Assembly (NCBI RefSeq): GCF_000142805.1
Contig: NC_013080.1
Span: 682,001 to 746,000 of the forward strand
Direction of reading: 5' to 3'
Origin: Lachancea thermotolerans CBS 6340
Taxonomy: Eukaryota > Ascomycota > Saccharomycetes > Saccharomycetales > Saccharomycetaceae
DNA: 64,000 nucleotides
The translations under genes were made by a program, and so were the position numbers. Below, in pieces: positions 37,409-47,886 of the stretch. Below the pieces are notes generated by a model, which did no database searches, had not been told where the DNA came from, and worked only from the letters and a program-made list of their open reading frames with translations. How positions within the stretch are numbered: position 1 is the first letter of the stretch; each line of letters starts with the position of its first letter.

Positions 37409-39211
37409 ATGTCACATTCTTACAACTATCAATTGAGTTTCTGGGATGAGCAGGATACAGGCACTCGAATTCTCCTGGAACACGTTAGTCAAGGGCTTGA
37501 ATCCTGCGAGGGTCTGATAGACTTTTTTGAAGAGAGAAGCAAGCTCGAAAAGGACTACGCGCGGCGGCTGAGCGCTATCACCGCCAAATTCAATAGCAAC
37601 ATACAGTCACAGCCAGACTACGGGAAACTTGGACTCAGTGTTAAAAGCTTACATTCAAGCCAAGAACGGCTCAGCCAGTCCCATTCGAAACAGGCTGTAG
37701 CTATATACAGAGATGGGTTTTCGGAGCTCAAGTTATTTGTACAGGACCTCCAAGCAAGATACAAGACGATCAGTCTTAAAACCAGAAACTTGTGCAACGA
37801 CAAGATCACCAAGAAGCAGCTCTGCGATGTCTTGCAGGGAAAGCTTGAAAAGGCCTCCACCGAGTTGCGAGACTGTCAGCTTAATCAGGACAACTATCTT
37901 GGCAAGCGCGATTCGTCCCAGAATGACCGCCACATACAAAAATGGAGAAGCATTGTGGATGAACTGCAGATGAAATTAGATGTTTTGAAGCAAGAGTATA
38001 AAAATTCTACCAAGCACTGGTTACATGAGTGGTCGCGGTTGAGTCTCGAACTACAGGAACTGGAGCGCTCCCGCATCCAATTCATAAAAGTCAAATTGCA
38101 GGAGTTTTCAAAACAATGCTCGGATGCAGCAGTGGAAGAGCAAATAAGCATGGACAATTTAACACAGCAGCTAACCAAATTCACTGCCGACCAAGACATT
38201 TCAAGTTTCGCATATAACCATGGCACGGGACGAATAAGAGGCAATTTTGTTCATGCGGCAAGCGCCGATAGCCCGCGCACAAGCTCCACATCGAGTAAAC
38301 ACGTCCAAAATGTTCGTCAACTCTCTTCGCAACTTCAAAGAAGTAGGTTATCCGGTTATTATGAGGAGCAAGCAGCTGACGTACCGCATCCAGAAGTTGA
38401 GAAGCAAAAGCCAGAGCCTACCAAGCTTGATCGCCTTGAGCCGCCTGAAACGGCCGCAGAAGTTTACACTTCATCCGAATCATCGAACGAGTCATCAAAT
38501 CCAACAGAATTTACTTCAAATGTTAGACATAGAGCCAGTGTCGAGTCTATGTCGACATCTATATCATCTCTTGCCCATAGTATCGGTGACTCTCAGCGAT
38601 TTGCCAAATCTTGGAATTCCCAAAACCGCAGAAAGTCAAAAACTAGATCACAGCTCCTTGAATCATCTCAATCATCAAACTTGAATGAAGGCTCAAGAAC
38701 CAGCAGTATGGAGACAACCAGGTTCCATGCTAGCTCGGGGCCAAGAACAACCCAACGCAGGAAGTCAATGGTAGCTAGCGATTCAAGTTCTAACCCATTC
38801 AAAGAAGCGCTTGAAGCCATGAAGAGGGGTAGCAGCGGATACGATGATGTTGAAGACGAAAGACCAAGTAATTCAACATCTTCGCAGAAAAAGCATCTAA
38901 TACCATTTCAACATTCCAGGAGCTCAACAAACGAGACCTGCACTAAGAGAGTAATGGACAAAGACCACTATGTGGAACTTCCACTCTTTTCAAGTAAGGG
39001 TGAGGAGGTCTTGCGATACGCTAAGGCTCTGTATACCTTCATGGAACCCAACGAGCAGCAGATAGTGAATTTCCATGTAGGCGACTATCTGCTACTCACA
39101 GAACAGCTTGACCAAGACTGGTTCATTGGTGAGGTTCTCGATTCTCAAAATGTTGACCCTGAGTACCGCTATGGTATCATTCCGCGTAACTACATCGAAA
39201 TTTTGCCTTAG
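37409..39211 (+). CDS. HOF1: cytokinesis F-BAR/SH3 protein Hof1
   Basis: Protein of 600 residues (S. cerevisiae Hof1, YMR032W, 669). An N-terminal F-BAR domain (about 1-260; SFWDEQDTGTRILLEH, then LIDFFEERSKLEKDYARRL) binds membrane. A Ser-rich disordered middle carries many phosphorylation-type sites (RRKS motifs), and a C-terminal SH3 domain (about 540-600: ALYTFMEPNEQQIVNF, DWFIGEVLD, GIIPRNYIEIL) ends the protein. Hof1 links septins, Iqg1, Inn1 and the formin Bnr1 at the bud neck to coordinate actomyosin ring constriction and septum formation. Confidence 0.95.
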   Translation: MSHSYNYQLSFWDEQDTGTRILLEHVSQGLESCEGLIDFFEERSKLEKDYARRLSAITAKFNSNIQSQPDYGKLGLSVKSLHSSQERLSQSHSKQAVAIYRDGFSELKLFVQDLQARYKTISLKTRNLCNDKITKKQLCDVLQGKLEKASTELRDCQLNQDNYLGKRDSSQNDRHIQKWRSIVDELQMKLDVLKQEYKNSTKHWLHEWSRLSLELQELERSRIQFIKVKLQEFSKQCSDAAVEEQISMDNLTQQLTKFTADQDISSFAYNHGTGRIRGNFVHAASADSPRTSSTSSKHVQNVRQLSSQLQRSRLSGYYEEQAADVPHPEVEKQKPEPTKLDRLEPPETAAEVYTSSESSNESSNPTEFTSNVRHRASVESMSTSISSLAHSIGDSQRFAKSWNSQNRRKSKTRSQLLESSQSSNLNEGSRTSSMETTRFHASSGPRTTQRRKSMVASDSSSNPFKEALEAMKRGSSGYDDVEDERPSNSTSSQKKHLIPFQHSRSSTNETCTKRVMDKDHYVELPLFSSKGEEVLRYAKALYTFMEPNEQQIVNFHVGDYLLLTEQLDQDWFIGEVLDSQNVDPEYRYGIIPRNYIEILP

Positions 39212-39267
39212 GCGCTTACAAGCTCCCATTTCCCATTTGTAACATTAAAAAACTCCAAGTCTATAAG

Positions 39268-39804
39268 CTAAATAAACTGGCCTCGAATTCTCCTGGCCAA
39301 TTGCATGTCTTTCCTCATAATAGTGATTCTCTTTGCATGTAACGCTAATAGGTTTGTGTGTTCCAAGAGACCAACTAAGTATGCTTCACTTGCTTCCTGT
39401 AGTGCCATTATAGCCATTGACTGCCATCTCAACTGCTGTTCCTCGGTGGTGAACTGGTCTGTGACCTCTTTGACCAAGCGTGCAAAGGGCATCTTTGAGA
39501 TTAAAAGGTCTGTGCTTCGCTGATACTTGCGTATTTCTTGTAACGCTGTATCGCTCGGACGGTACCTTTTTGTGCTCGCTTTGCGCCGGCGAATTTGTGT
39601 TACAGCAGGTGCAGATATATCAATTTGAGAAGGTTCTTCTGATGGAACATATCTTCTGCGGTCTTCTCCTCGCCGCTGCAACAGCTCCCTGTGCTGCCGG
39701 TTTTTCTGTAAAAGCGATATTGCCCTTTCGTTGATGTCTCTAGAGAGTCGATTCGTATTGCTCAACGATCTGCCACCTGTTTGGCTTGCTATGCTGGCGT
39801 TCAT
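39268..39804 (-). CDS. CSE4: centromeric histone H3 variant Cse4 (CENP-A)
   Basis: Protein of 178 residues; S. cerevisiae Cse4 (YKL049C) has 229. The last 100 or so residues form the H3-type histone fold, opened by [20 protein letters not shown] and with CENP-A-type divergence in loop 1 and helix 2 ([20 protein letters not shown]), ending [20 protein letters not shown]. The N-terminal tail is 50 residues shorter than in S. cerevisiae but retains a basic, Arg-rich block ([20 protein letters not shown]), resembling the END domain. It replaces H3 in the point-centromere nucleosome. Confidence 0.96.
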   Translation of the reverse strand: MNASIASQTGGRSLSNTNRLSRDINERAISLLQKNRQHRELLQRRGEDRRRYVPSEEPSQIDISAPAVTQIRRRKASTKRYRPSDTALQEIRKYQRSTDLLISKMPFARLVKEVTDQFTTEEQQLRWQSMAIMALQEASEAYLVGLLEHTNLLALHAKRITIMRKDMQLARRIRGQFI

Positions 39805-39925
39805 TGGGGTTTGTATTTATCTTTTGGCGTTAAACAGCTATAAGTGGTGTTTATTGTCGAATTGAAATTTGAAATTAGAAGAATACTACTTTGACCTACT
39901 AACAAACCCCAGAGAAAGAAAAAAG

Positions 39926-41364
39926 ATGGCACCCTTCAGACAGGACAGCTATTTCGTATGTTACTGTGCATCCCATAATATTGTCCCAAGGCCTTGTTCG
40001 ACAATGCTAACCAAGTGAACCAGCTGATATATCCTCGATCTCAAAATGCTTTAGTGCAGTTTGGTATGAGAGAGGAAACATTTTATCCTCCTCAGCTAGA
40101 AATACCAACTGTTGTGTACAAGACGCCGGAAGGACTTTACACTTCCAAATCCGATAGCGGTAATGTTAAGGTCAATCCGCTTGTGGATGGCCAAATAGTC
40201 GACCTTGATGGTTTCCTGTTTTTCGTGAAGTTGATATACAAATCGTACTTGGCTCAGCGATCAAGAAATGGGGCCAGCCCCGAGGTCTTCGATATGGAAT
40301 TGTCTAACATTCCTATGTTGATGCTCAGTCACTCCTCATGGACACATCATCAGCTGGAAACAATCGCCCAGTTCGTCTTTGAACAGTTGCAAATAAACAA
40401 TTTTATGTTTTTGCCGTCCGCCCTGGCTTCCTCATACGCACTAGGGTCCTTACAAAACTGCGTGGTCATTGACATCCATACAAACGGTACTGATGTTATA
40501 CCCATATTAGACTACATTCAACTCGGTCACCTGGCTGTTAAAGTTGAACATGGCGGGAGTCAGATTGACCAAGAGCTAGCAAAGTTACTACCTCAATGGA
40601 CTCCAGAGCAAATTGAGGATTTGAAAAAGTCCTCGATATTTGAGGTTTTAAGCGAGGACGCCAAAAAAAGTTCATCACTTAACTTTAAACACGGTGAGGA
40701 TGAAGGTGCTCTCGATGTTGCAGCTCTGGTAACAAGTGATCGTGATACCAGGGAAATACTGGAAGAGCGCGAAAAAAACAAGGATAAACATAACGTCGAG
40801 AACAGTGAGCAGGAGAACAATGTATTCGTTGATCGACACGGCAAACAAATTATCGTGGGTAAGCAGAGGTTCAAAGGTTGCGAGAGCTTGGTTGCTGAGA
40901 TATCTAAGACAGTTGGCCGGGTTCTTTCCCAAATCGACGACTTTCACAAACTCAGGGCAATGTGGGAGAACATATTGGTCGTAGGGGGAACCACATCCAT
41001 CAGCGGGTTCAAAGAAGCGCTTCTACAAAAACTTGTTGAAGACCACCTTATTGGAGAACCAGCTCATGAAAAAGACATAAGAGAACGCGAACATTCAGCA
41101 CAAAACTCAGTCAAGAAGAAAGCTAAAATCGCCAATTCATTTCTGAACTCGGTGGACTACGTCCAAATACCAACTGCGATAAGTTTGGCTAAGTATCCAG
41201 AGTACTTTCCTGAGTGGAAGAAGCATGGTTACGCTGAAGTCCCATTTCTGGGAGCACAGATTGTAGCGAAACAGGCTTTTGGTCATACAAACGAAAGCTT
41301 CTACGTCACAAGAGAAAAATACGAAAAGAAAGGTCCGTCAATTGTTTGGGACGTGGCCTTTTGA
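39926..41364 (+). CDS. ARP9: actin-related protein Arp9 (SWI/SNF and RSC), intron-containing
   Basis: Exon 1 (39926-39955) encodes MAPFRQDSYF; a 68-bp intron (39956-40023) follows and exon 2 (40024-41364) resumes with LIYPRSQNALVQFG. The joined product of 456 residues aligns from its first residue with S. cerevisiae Arp9 (MAPFRQDSILIIYPRSQ, YMR033W), which has no intron. Reading exon 2 alone would start at a TTG without the conserved N-terminus. The actin fold is divergent: VVIDIHTNGTDVIPI and VVGGTTSISGFKEAL mark the nucleotide-fold regions. Arp9 pairs with Arp7 on the helicase HSA domain in SWI/SNF and RSC. Confidence 0.95.
39956..40023 (+). other. ARP9 spliceosomal intron
   Basis: GTATGT donor at 39956, TGCTAAC branch site at 40005-40011 and CAG acceptor at 40021-40023, with 12 nt between branch site and acceptor. 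Splicing joins codon 10 (TTC) to CTG in phase 0 and restores the conserved Arp9 N-terminus. Confidence 0.93.
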
Positions 41365-41456
41365 AAGTATTACTTCACCGCGTTCAAAATACTGAGTGTT
41401 TACGGAAACTTGGATTTGATTATAGTTTTCAGCCTATTAATTAGTTGTATTTTATT

Positions 41457-42752
41457 TCATTTCATTGCGGAAGATGATGCCAGGGTTTCTCTGTCGATGT
41501 TACAAGACTTTTTTGCACTTGAAGTGGCTCCGCTTTCTATGTCATTCGAGGCTTGGGCTGTTTCTATAACAGCGTTGTTTTCGTCGGCTGCCCATTTTTT
41601 GAAGAAAGACACCAGAAAATTGGCAGTAATAACTTGCTCACTTTGGTAAAGCACAAGCGGAACAAGCAGTTTACCTAAGTGGGGCGAGTCGCTACCATAT
41701 TGGGATGTTACTAAGGAAACTCCAAGTGCAGCGGTTTTCGCTGCCCCGCAGAACATCACTGCAATGGCATTTTTCTTGGTGCAGTAGAACGGCGAAAGGA
41801 TTTTGTAGAAAGTCTTATACGCCTTTGAAGAGTCCTGAGTAGGCTCTGTAGGGAAAAGTAACGGCAGAAACCAGGGTCTGGCCCACAGATAACATATGCC
41901 CGTAAAAAACAGGTAGATGGCAATGTTAAAAAAGACCACAAATATGATGCATGCGTGAGAAACGCTCTCGAACGCACGCTGATGAAATGCGGTGGAAAAT
42001 GAGCTCCACATGATTAAAAGTAGGCAGAAACTTCCAACCTTGCCTAACTTGAAAGTGGAGAGACACCAACTAACTTGCTCCGGGAAAATATTCTGTAACA
42101 CCTGCCCCACAAACAGTGGCACAAACACCGAAAGCCCGATCTGTTTCATAACATCTGCGTACAAATGCGAAACACTTGAACCACTAGCAGGATTACCAAA
42201 TGCAAAAAGCGAGGAAGAAGTGAACATTTGAACAAGCGCGGGTGTCACGAAAGCGCCTAGCACGTTGCCTATGAAGACCTCGCATAAGCACAAGAGGTCG
42301 TTTCCACCAGCTTTTTTCGTCATCACCACGTTGGATGCAACTGTCGTTGGGCAAGTTGCTGTGACAATCAGCCCCATCAAAACCCAGTCGTCGATAGCAG
42401 GATCATTTGCTTTTTTGATCCCAGAACACAGCCCGAACATTATAGAGCTCGTCACGAGAAAGCTGATTGTGAGCACAGATAGGTGGGCACGCCAGTTTCC
42501 CAAGTTATAGCATAGCTTTTGTGTTTTCATGCTTAACCCACTTTGTAGGAAGATTGCAGCAACCGCTCCATACCCTATAGTGTATTCTGCCCGAATCGTA
42601 CCGCCATGACGAGCAAAGTTTGGGAAGAAGTGAGCCAGTACAATGAACACCGCCAAAGTTATGAAAAACCACTGAGATATTAGAAATTGCGTAACTCTAT
42701 TGGTGTACAATATCTTAAAGAGAGCTAACCTTGTTTTTAACGCCTCCCGCAT
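41457..42752 (-). CDS. RCH1: SBF-like membrane transporter Rch1 (SLC10A7 family)
   Basis: Protein of 431 residues; S. cerevisiae Rch1 (YMR034C) has 434. About ten hydrophobic segments cover the length, in the bile-acid:sodium symporter-like fold, with conserved TATCPTTVASNVVMTKKAGG and FCGAAKTAALGVSLV. Rch1 is a plasma-membrane protein that limits cytosolic Ca2+ uptake. The ATG at 42750-42752 is chosen (MREALKTRLALFK); the frame extends six codons upstream to a GTG. It is convergent with ARP9 and divergent from IMP2. Confidence 0.93.
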   Translation of the reverse strand: MREALKTRLALFKILYTNRVTQFLISQWFFITLAVFIVLAHFFPNFARHGGTIRAEYTIGYGAVAAIFLQSGLSMKTQKLCYNLGNWRAHLSVLTISFLVTSSIMFGLCSGIKKANDPAIDDWVLMGLIVTATCPTTVASNVVMTKKAGGNDLLCLCEVFIGNVLGAFVTPALVQMFTSSSLFAFGNPASGSSVSHLYADVMKQIGLSVFVPLFVGQVLQNIFPEQVSWCLSTFKLGKVGSFCLLLIMWSSFSTAFHQRAFESVSHACIIFVVFFNIAIYLFFTGICYLWARPWFLPLLFPTEPTQDSSKAYKTFYKILSPFYCTKKNAIAVMFCGAAKTAALGVSLVTSQYGSDSPHLGKLLVPLVLYQSEQVITANFLVSFFKKWAADENNAVIETAQASNDIESGATSSAKKSCNIDRETLASSSAMK

Positions 42753-43207
42753 GCTGCAGTTGAAACACACACAAGATTATTCAGTCCATTAGAGCCTAGT
42801 AGACTAGACAGAGACCACTATGGCCATTTATTCTTTTCTAAGATGACCTGAATTACGAGTCTCATTTGAGATGTTCGGCTTTCTTCCGAGCTCGGCCCGA
42901 AAGTAATTAATTTTCTGCCATCTGAAGCTTACCCCCATATTCGTGTAGAGGGACTGGTACGAATATGAACATCGCGTACATTATGATTACATAATTTAGT
43001 GTCAAGAGTTTGATACTTTGAAAATACACGTGATGCGCATGTTAATATCACTATGTACGTGGAGATGAGGTTGATACCTTCATTTCAATTAACCAGTTTT
43101 GATTTCGAGTGTTAGTATATGTTGATGTCATTGCAAACGACGGACCAAGCCCATCATAGAGCGCTGTAAGCTTAAATACTCAAGATCACAGGTGAAGGAA
43201 ACGCGAG
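42753..43207. other. divergent promoter region RCH1 / IMP2
   Basis: About 455 bp, A/T-rich. A CACGTG lies at 43027-43032. No gene or RNA seen. Confidence 0.5.
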
Positions 43208-43738
43208 ATGAGCTTCATCAAATCATCTGGACGGTTTGCGAACAGCTTATTGATAGGAATTACCTGGATACCTGTAGCCTTAGCTTTCAATGAGAACGTC
43301 TGCTATATAGCTAAAATTCAAGGCTCCTCGATGATGCCAACACTAAACCCAAGCAAGACCGAACCCACAGATTGGGTTTTGCTTTGGAAATGGGGCATGA
43401 AAAATGTCAATAATATCAAACATAATGACGTGGTGCTCATAAAAGCACCTTCGAACCCTCGAAAAGTGTTTTGCAAGAGAGTGAAAGGGAAAGAGTTCGA
43501 TTCAGTCCAAACTAGATACCCGTACCCGAGGGAGATTGCACACATCCCGCGAAGTCACATATGGGTAGAAGGTGACAATGCATTTCACTCGATAGACTCT
43601 AATAACTTTGGGCCGGTATCAACTGGCCTTGTTCTCGGAAAGGCTATAGCGGTGATATGGCCACCGTCGCGGTGGAATACGGATCTCAACACCAGCTTGG
43701 GGCGCGAAGATATCAGAGTCAACGGGTTCGGCTTCTGA
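43208..43738 (+). CDS. IMP2: mitochondrial inner-membrane peptidase subunit Imp2
   Basis: Protein of 176 residues (S. cerevisiae Imp2, YMR035W, 177). One N-terminal membrane segment (about 12-27) precedes the signal-peptidase I catalytic core: the Ser of GSSMMPTLNP at position 41 and the Lys of KVFCKRVKG at about 90 form the Ser/Lys dyad, and VEGDNAFHSIDSNNFGPV is the box-D/E region. Imp1-Imp2-Som1 removes sorting signals on the intermembrane-space side, with cytochrome c1 as an Imp2 substrate. Confidence 0.95.
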   Translation: MSFIKSSGRFANSLLIGITWIPVALAFNENVCYIAKIQGSSMMPTLNPSKTEPTDWVLLWKWGMKNVNNIKHNDVVLIKAPSNPRKVFCKRVKGKEFDSVQTRYPYPREIAHIPRSHIWVEGDNAFHSIDSNNFGPVSTGLVLGKAIAVIWPPSRWNTDLNTSLGREDIRVNGFGF

Positions 43739-43898
43739 ATCATTTAATTTTACTTTGGACGCATCAAGAAACAAAGAGCCATACATCTTGTAGCGCCCCG
43801 GTGTTTGCAGGCACTTAATTTCAATCCGAGAACCCTCCGTCACGATATATGGGCCATTTTTTGTATTTAATAGCGAACTATAAGATTATGCTAAGATT

Positions 43899-45617
43899 TT
43901 ATTTGGTTGTAGCGTTCGCAAGTTGTTTGCTTGGGTATCTGCTATCCACCTCTTCTTCTTGAAAGATGGAACTCAAAAGGGATGCTTTAGGGCTGTTTAA
44001 TGCAAGAACGGGGTCTGTGCCACCGCAATATGTGTGAGGATGCTCGTTCTCCTCGAAGCTAATATTATCAAAGTCTGAGCTTTCCAAGTCATCCTGGAGC
44101 TCGTCCAGTAAAAGTGCTCGGCTACTCGCAGCGCTGCTACTGACGCTCGAGGGGCTACCACTACCACTGTTCATGCTAAACTGTGACAATGTTAGCTTCG
44201 GTGGAGCTTCGTACCTGAACGAGAGGTTGCTTTTAGTAGTGTAATGCGACAGGCCGGGTCGATCGTGCTTTTTGTAATCAGAGAAGCACGACTGGTTTCT
44301 GGATGCAAATTCCGACCTGAAGGGCGTTGATGCTCTAGATGTAACGTTGCCTTTATTTAGCGAATGCAAAGAATTAGATTTCGTTGCGACGCGCTTGGAA
44401 TTTCTCCGAAACTTTTCCATTTCAGACTCGCATTTATCAATATGATCTTGAGAACCCATTTCGATATACCGGCGTGGAAAACAACGATGGCTGTACTTTT
44501 CGAAGAAAGATTTGTATCCTCCTTCAACAATAAGGATGTCTGGATAATGCAACTTTGGGTAGTTGTCATAGTTCAACATGCGGTCACAGTTGCGCAAGTG
44601 TGAAGCCATGATAGGTCCCCGATATGAGCTGAACTCGCAGTGAAAAATCACTAGTGATGGAAGGTGGCTTTTGCAATAGTTTTTCCTATTGTGGATGAAA
44701 ACTGATTCCAAAGATGTTTGGGAGCTTATATTGATAGCGTCACCAATGTGACCGCCCTGATACTCGTACTCAAAGCGGCAGTCAACTATGTGAACTGTGT
44801 CATATTGCTTCTTCACATCGCCGTCCATTATATTGACCAGCGTCTCAACACTTATTCGGGGTAAGTTATCATCAGTTTTGTTGTCGAAATAGTGAGGTAT
44901 ACCGCTTCGCTCGAGTTTTGACTCGTACGCAGGACACTCGATATCACATTCAGCTTCGGGTTCTTCAAGCGACCTCATTTTGGGAACCTCTAACCCTTTC
45001 GAAACTTCCTTCTGGGAGGCATACATAGAGTGGATTCTTCTTAATTGTCCTTTAGCGACCTGGCTTGTTGCATGCTCTTTCTTGACACCGCTTGGCTGTC
45101 GCTTTAACGGTCTGGAGCGCAAGTTAAAGCCATCGCTATTCTTGATTGCTGCAAGGGACGCGCTATTAGCCCTTTCATTGCCTATGCGAGCTAAGAATGG
45201 TGCAGGGGCTCTTTGTGGCTTAAGACGCATGCTGTGCTCGAAAACATCTTCAGAAGGAGAGTCCAGTATTGGGAAGAAAGGCTGTCTCACCACGGGCGAG
45301 TTACACGACTCGCCCTCTCCTTCTCCTTTTTCTTCATCATCCTCTTCGCATGATGTACTTGAATTCTCTGAGCTAATGTGTAGCACTTGGGCCCCAAACA
45401 CGCTGTCCGCAGCAAAAGTAGTTTTCTCTGTTTCGTTTTGTTGCAAATTCGATTGTGGGTGGTTTAGCCCAGGGGCATCTCCCCCTCTAGCTGCTCTGCT
45501 TTTACCACTCTTCCGACGATTTATTCCAACCAAGAGATTTATGTTCTTCAGAAAATTTCCTCCTTCCTGCAAAGTAGTTCGCTTAGCCTTCCTAACAAAG
45601 ATCTTGGGATCGCTCAT
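43899..45617 (-). CDS. MIH1: Cdc25-type phosphatase Mih1
   Basis: Protein of 572 residues (S. cerevisiae Mih1, YMR036C, 554). A disordered N-terminal half is followed by the rhodanese-like catalytic domain (about 250-390): VHIVDCRFEYEYQGGHI, then the active site HCEFSSYRGP with CX5R, and ILIVEGGYKSFFEKY. Mih1 removes the Swe1-imposed inhibitory phosphate on Cdc28 Tyr19, promoting entry into mitosis. Its neighbour ELM1 regulates the same Swe1-dependent morphogenesis checkpoint, although the two are adjacent only because of track interleaving. Confidence 0.95.
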   Translation of the reverse strand: MSDPKIFVRKAKRTTLQEGGNFLKNINLLVGINRRKSGKSRAARGGDAPGLNHPQSNLQQNETEKTTFAADSVFGAQVLHISSENSSTSCEEDDEEKGEGEGESCNSPVVRQPFFPILDSPSEDVFEHSMRLKPQRAPAPFLARIGNERANSASLAAIKNSDGFNLRSRPLKRQPSGVKKEHATSQVAKGQLRRIHSMYASQKEVSKGLEVPKMRSLEEPEAECDIECPAYESKLERSGIPHYFDNKTDDNLPRISVETLVNIMDGDVKKQYDTVHIVDCRFEYEYQGGHIGDAINISSQTSLESVFIHNRKNYCKSHLPSLVIFHCEFSSYRGPIMASHLRNCDRMLNYDNYPKLHYPDILIVEGGYKSFFEKYSHRCFPRRYIEMGSQDHIDKCESEMEKFRRNSKRVATKSNSLHSLNKGNVTSRASTPFRSEFASRNQSCFSDYKKHDRPGLSHYTTKSNLSFRYEAPPKLTLSQFSMNSGSGSPSSVSSSAASSRALLLDELQDDLESSDFDNISFEENEHPHTYCGGTDPVLALNSPKASLLSSIFQEEEVDSRYPSKQLANATTK

Positions 45618-46071
45618 TTCTCAAACTGGCCAGTATTTGACAGGCCCTGCGCAGTTCGGAGTTCTCGATTGTAAGCCACTCTTGAGATTCTTGACACAAC
45701 TTTTGTATTTGGATCTGGCAAGCAGTTCTCTGGTCTTTATTATTGAAATGAGGCACCTTCGTAACTTCCCGAATCCAGGTCACGATCAGACCTTTACTGT
45801 GCTTTGAAGACTAGTGGGATGCTCAGAGATTTTTTTTTATACAAAGCCTTAAAGGTAAATAAATACACAAGCGAATACAGAAGCGCATTCGAGGATCGTT
45901 AAATCCGTGACCTCTCACGTTTCATATAAAACTCGGCCCGTTAAATCAAGGACGCAAAAGCGCGGAAAACCTCTTCCGATAGATGATTACTTATTATTGT
46001 ATGCTCTAGTTGTTGATATTTGATACTTCACAAGTTTCGCAGAATTGTAGACGCATTGACTCAGTTAAGGC
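45618..46071. other. intergenic region MIH1-ELM1
   Basis: About 450 bp upstream of MIH1 and downstream of ELM1. A T-run at 45831-45838 and A/T-rich sequence are visible; no gene or RNA seen. Confidence 0.5.
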
Positions 46072-47886
46072 TTAGCTTTCTGCAAAATTCAGGTATCTCT
46101 TGATGTCCTCAATTGAGTTCGATGCTTTTGTTGAGCCTACCGGTGCACAATCTTTGGGCACCTTTGATGGGGACTGAAGGTACTTCGTGAAGTCTAGAGT
46201 ACCCTTCGATGCTAGCCGGCTTGCTTGCTGAGAGACTTGAGCCTGAGGCTTTATGACTGGCATGGGGGATAAGCTAGGAGCTTTCTCTGGTGTGTTTTCA
46301 GCTCTAATGAGATTCTTGAGCGGAGTGTCTATCTTGATAGGTGACGGGCTCGTGTCATGTGTGGTGTGCTTTGGGGTGACCGGCAGAGGGCTAGGTTGTT
46401 GCGGAGAGAGCTCTAAAGGAGTTGCCCTCGAGGAAAGCTCTGAAGCGGTTACTGAGGGACTGCCGTTGTCAGTTGGGGGCCGGCAATCCATGAAGCCCGG
46501 TACCTGTACTGGTTCGTCTGAAAGGGACGCCGCGGAAGAAATATTCGATTCGATATCACTAAATTCAACATCACTGGTTTCAACATTGCTAGGTACAGCT
46601 ATAGCAGCTTTCCCAGCACTGGCTTCTGGTACCTTGGCGCCCTTTTTCTTCTTCATACTGATTTTCCTCAGTCTAGATACGAGCTTCTTCATACCGCTCT
46701 CCTTCTTCGGGTTTCGCAGAAGGGAGTCAAGCTGCTTGATACTAAGTCTATGAGTGGGATCTTTTCTTAGAAGCTTCGAAACAACAAGGTCGTGCAGCCA
46801 ATCCCCTGAAAGTGGTAGCTCGTTGTTGGCAATTTTTTGGAAAGTATCGAACTCGTTCTCTCCCCAGAATGGAAGGCGGTTTTCAAGGAGGCAGAAAATG
46901 GTGACGCCTAGCGACCATAGATCAATTTTGAAGCCATCCAAAGACGAGTCGTTCTCCTCGAAGTTGCAAAGCTCAGGCGCTATGAAAGCCGGGGTTCCAA
47001 CAATCTTCTTTACTTCCTCCGAGTATGCTTTTTGCATAGCAGGCTCTTCCAGTAAAAGCTTCTTGGGGGAAAGCAGACTACTTCCGAAGTCAGATAGCAC
47101 AATGTTGCCGGTGCTACCATCAATAAGGATATTGGAGGGCTTTATATCACGATGGATACAGCCCTGGTCCCACAGGTACAGTAGGCCTGCTGTCAAGCTA
47201 CGAAGCACGTATTCTGAAAATTCTGTGACACTAGTTTTATGCCTCAATGTTAAGTCCCATTGCTCCAAAGTCTCCGGCTTAGACGACCTTTTCCACTTCA
47301 ACTCTCCCAGGCTTGCGAAGGGTAAAACAATCCATATATCTTTGCTGTCACGAGAGTCGAGACATTCTATAACCCCGAGGATGTTTTTATGGTTGAAGCC
47401 GCTGGCTACGAAGATCTCCCAGCGGATCTTGTTAACATTCATCTCAAGAATTGCCTCATCGCTACTTAGCGATCTCCTGCCCTGCGACTGCTGGCGTCGG
47501 ATTTGACGTAGAACTTGATTCATAGAATACTGCTGAGATTTTCTGGGCCTCTTGGGGACGCATTTGATAGCGACATAACCCCCATCAGCAGTGTTTGCCA
47601 TGTAAACATCACCGAATTGCCCTTTCCCGATACGTCTTACTAGAGTGTACTCTCCGACTTTGCGCTTAGAGTCAGAGTGCACGGTGTTCTTGACAACCGG
47701 CCGTAGCCTCTTATCCAACAGTGCTCTCTCTTGCTCAATTATCTGATGGTAAGAGACCGCATACTTATCAGTGAAGCCTGACTGCGCAAGAACTTGATCC
47801 CCGCCTTCGGCATACCCCTTAGAGTCAATGAGAGTCGGCAACTGTGTGTTGGAGGATTTGCTGACCTCCACTTCGAACTCATTCAT
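46072..47886 (-). CDS. ELM1: bud-neck protein kinase Elm1
   Basis: Protein of 604 residues (S. cerevisiae Elm1, YKL048C, 640). The Ser/Thr kinase domain covers about 75-390 with GKGQFGDVYMA, VAIKCV, HRDIKPSNIL, DFGSSLLS and GTPAFIAPEL. A basic segment (KKLVSRLRKISMKKKKG) and a Ser/Pro-rich regulatory tail follow. Elm1 is one of three upstream kinases of Snf1, and acts at the bud neck in septin organisation, Swe1 control and the spindle-position checkpoint. Start moved to the ATG at 47884-47886 (MNEFEVEV); a GTG lies five codons upstream. Confidence 0.93.
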   Translation of the reverse strand: MNEFEVEVSKSSNTQLPTLIDSKGYAEGGDQVLAQSGFTDKYAVSYHQIIEQERALLDKRLRPVVKNTVHSDSKRKVGEYTLVRRIGKGQFGDVYMANTADGGYVAIKCVPKRPRKSQQYSMNQVLRQIRRQQSQGRRSLSSDEAILEMNVNKIRWEIFVASGFNHKNILGVIECLDSRDSKDIWIVLPFASLGELKWKRSSKPETLEQWDLTLRHKTSVTEFSEYVLRSLTAGLLYLWDQGCIHRDIKPSNILIDGSTGNIVLSDFGSSLLSPKKLLLEEPAMQKAYSEEVKKIVGTPAFIAPELCNFEENDSSLDGFKIDLWSLGVTIFCLLENRLPFWGENEFDTFQKIANNELPLSGDWLHDLVVSKLLRKDPTHRLSIKQLDSLLRNPKKESGMKKLVSRLRKISMKKKKGAKVPEASAGKAAIAVPSNVETSDVEFSDIESNISSAASLSDEPVQVPGFMDCRPPTDNGSPSVTASELSSRATPLELSPQQPSPLPVTPKHTTHDTSPSPIKIDTPLKNLIRAENTPEKAPSLSPMPVIKPQAQVSQQASRLASKGTLDFTKYLQSPSKVPKDCAPVGSTKASNSIEDIKRYLNFAES

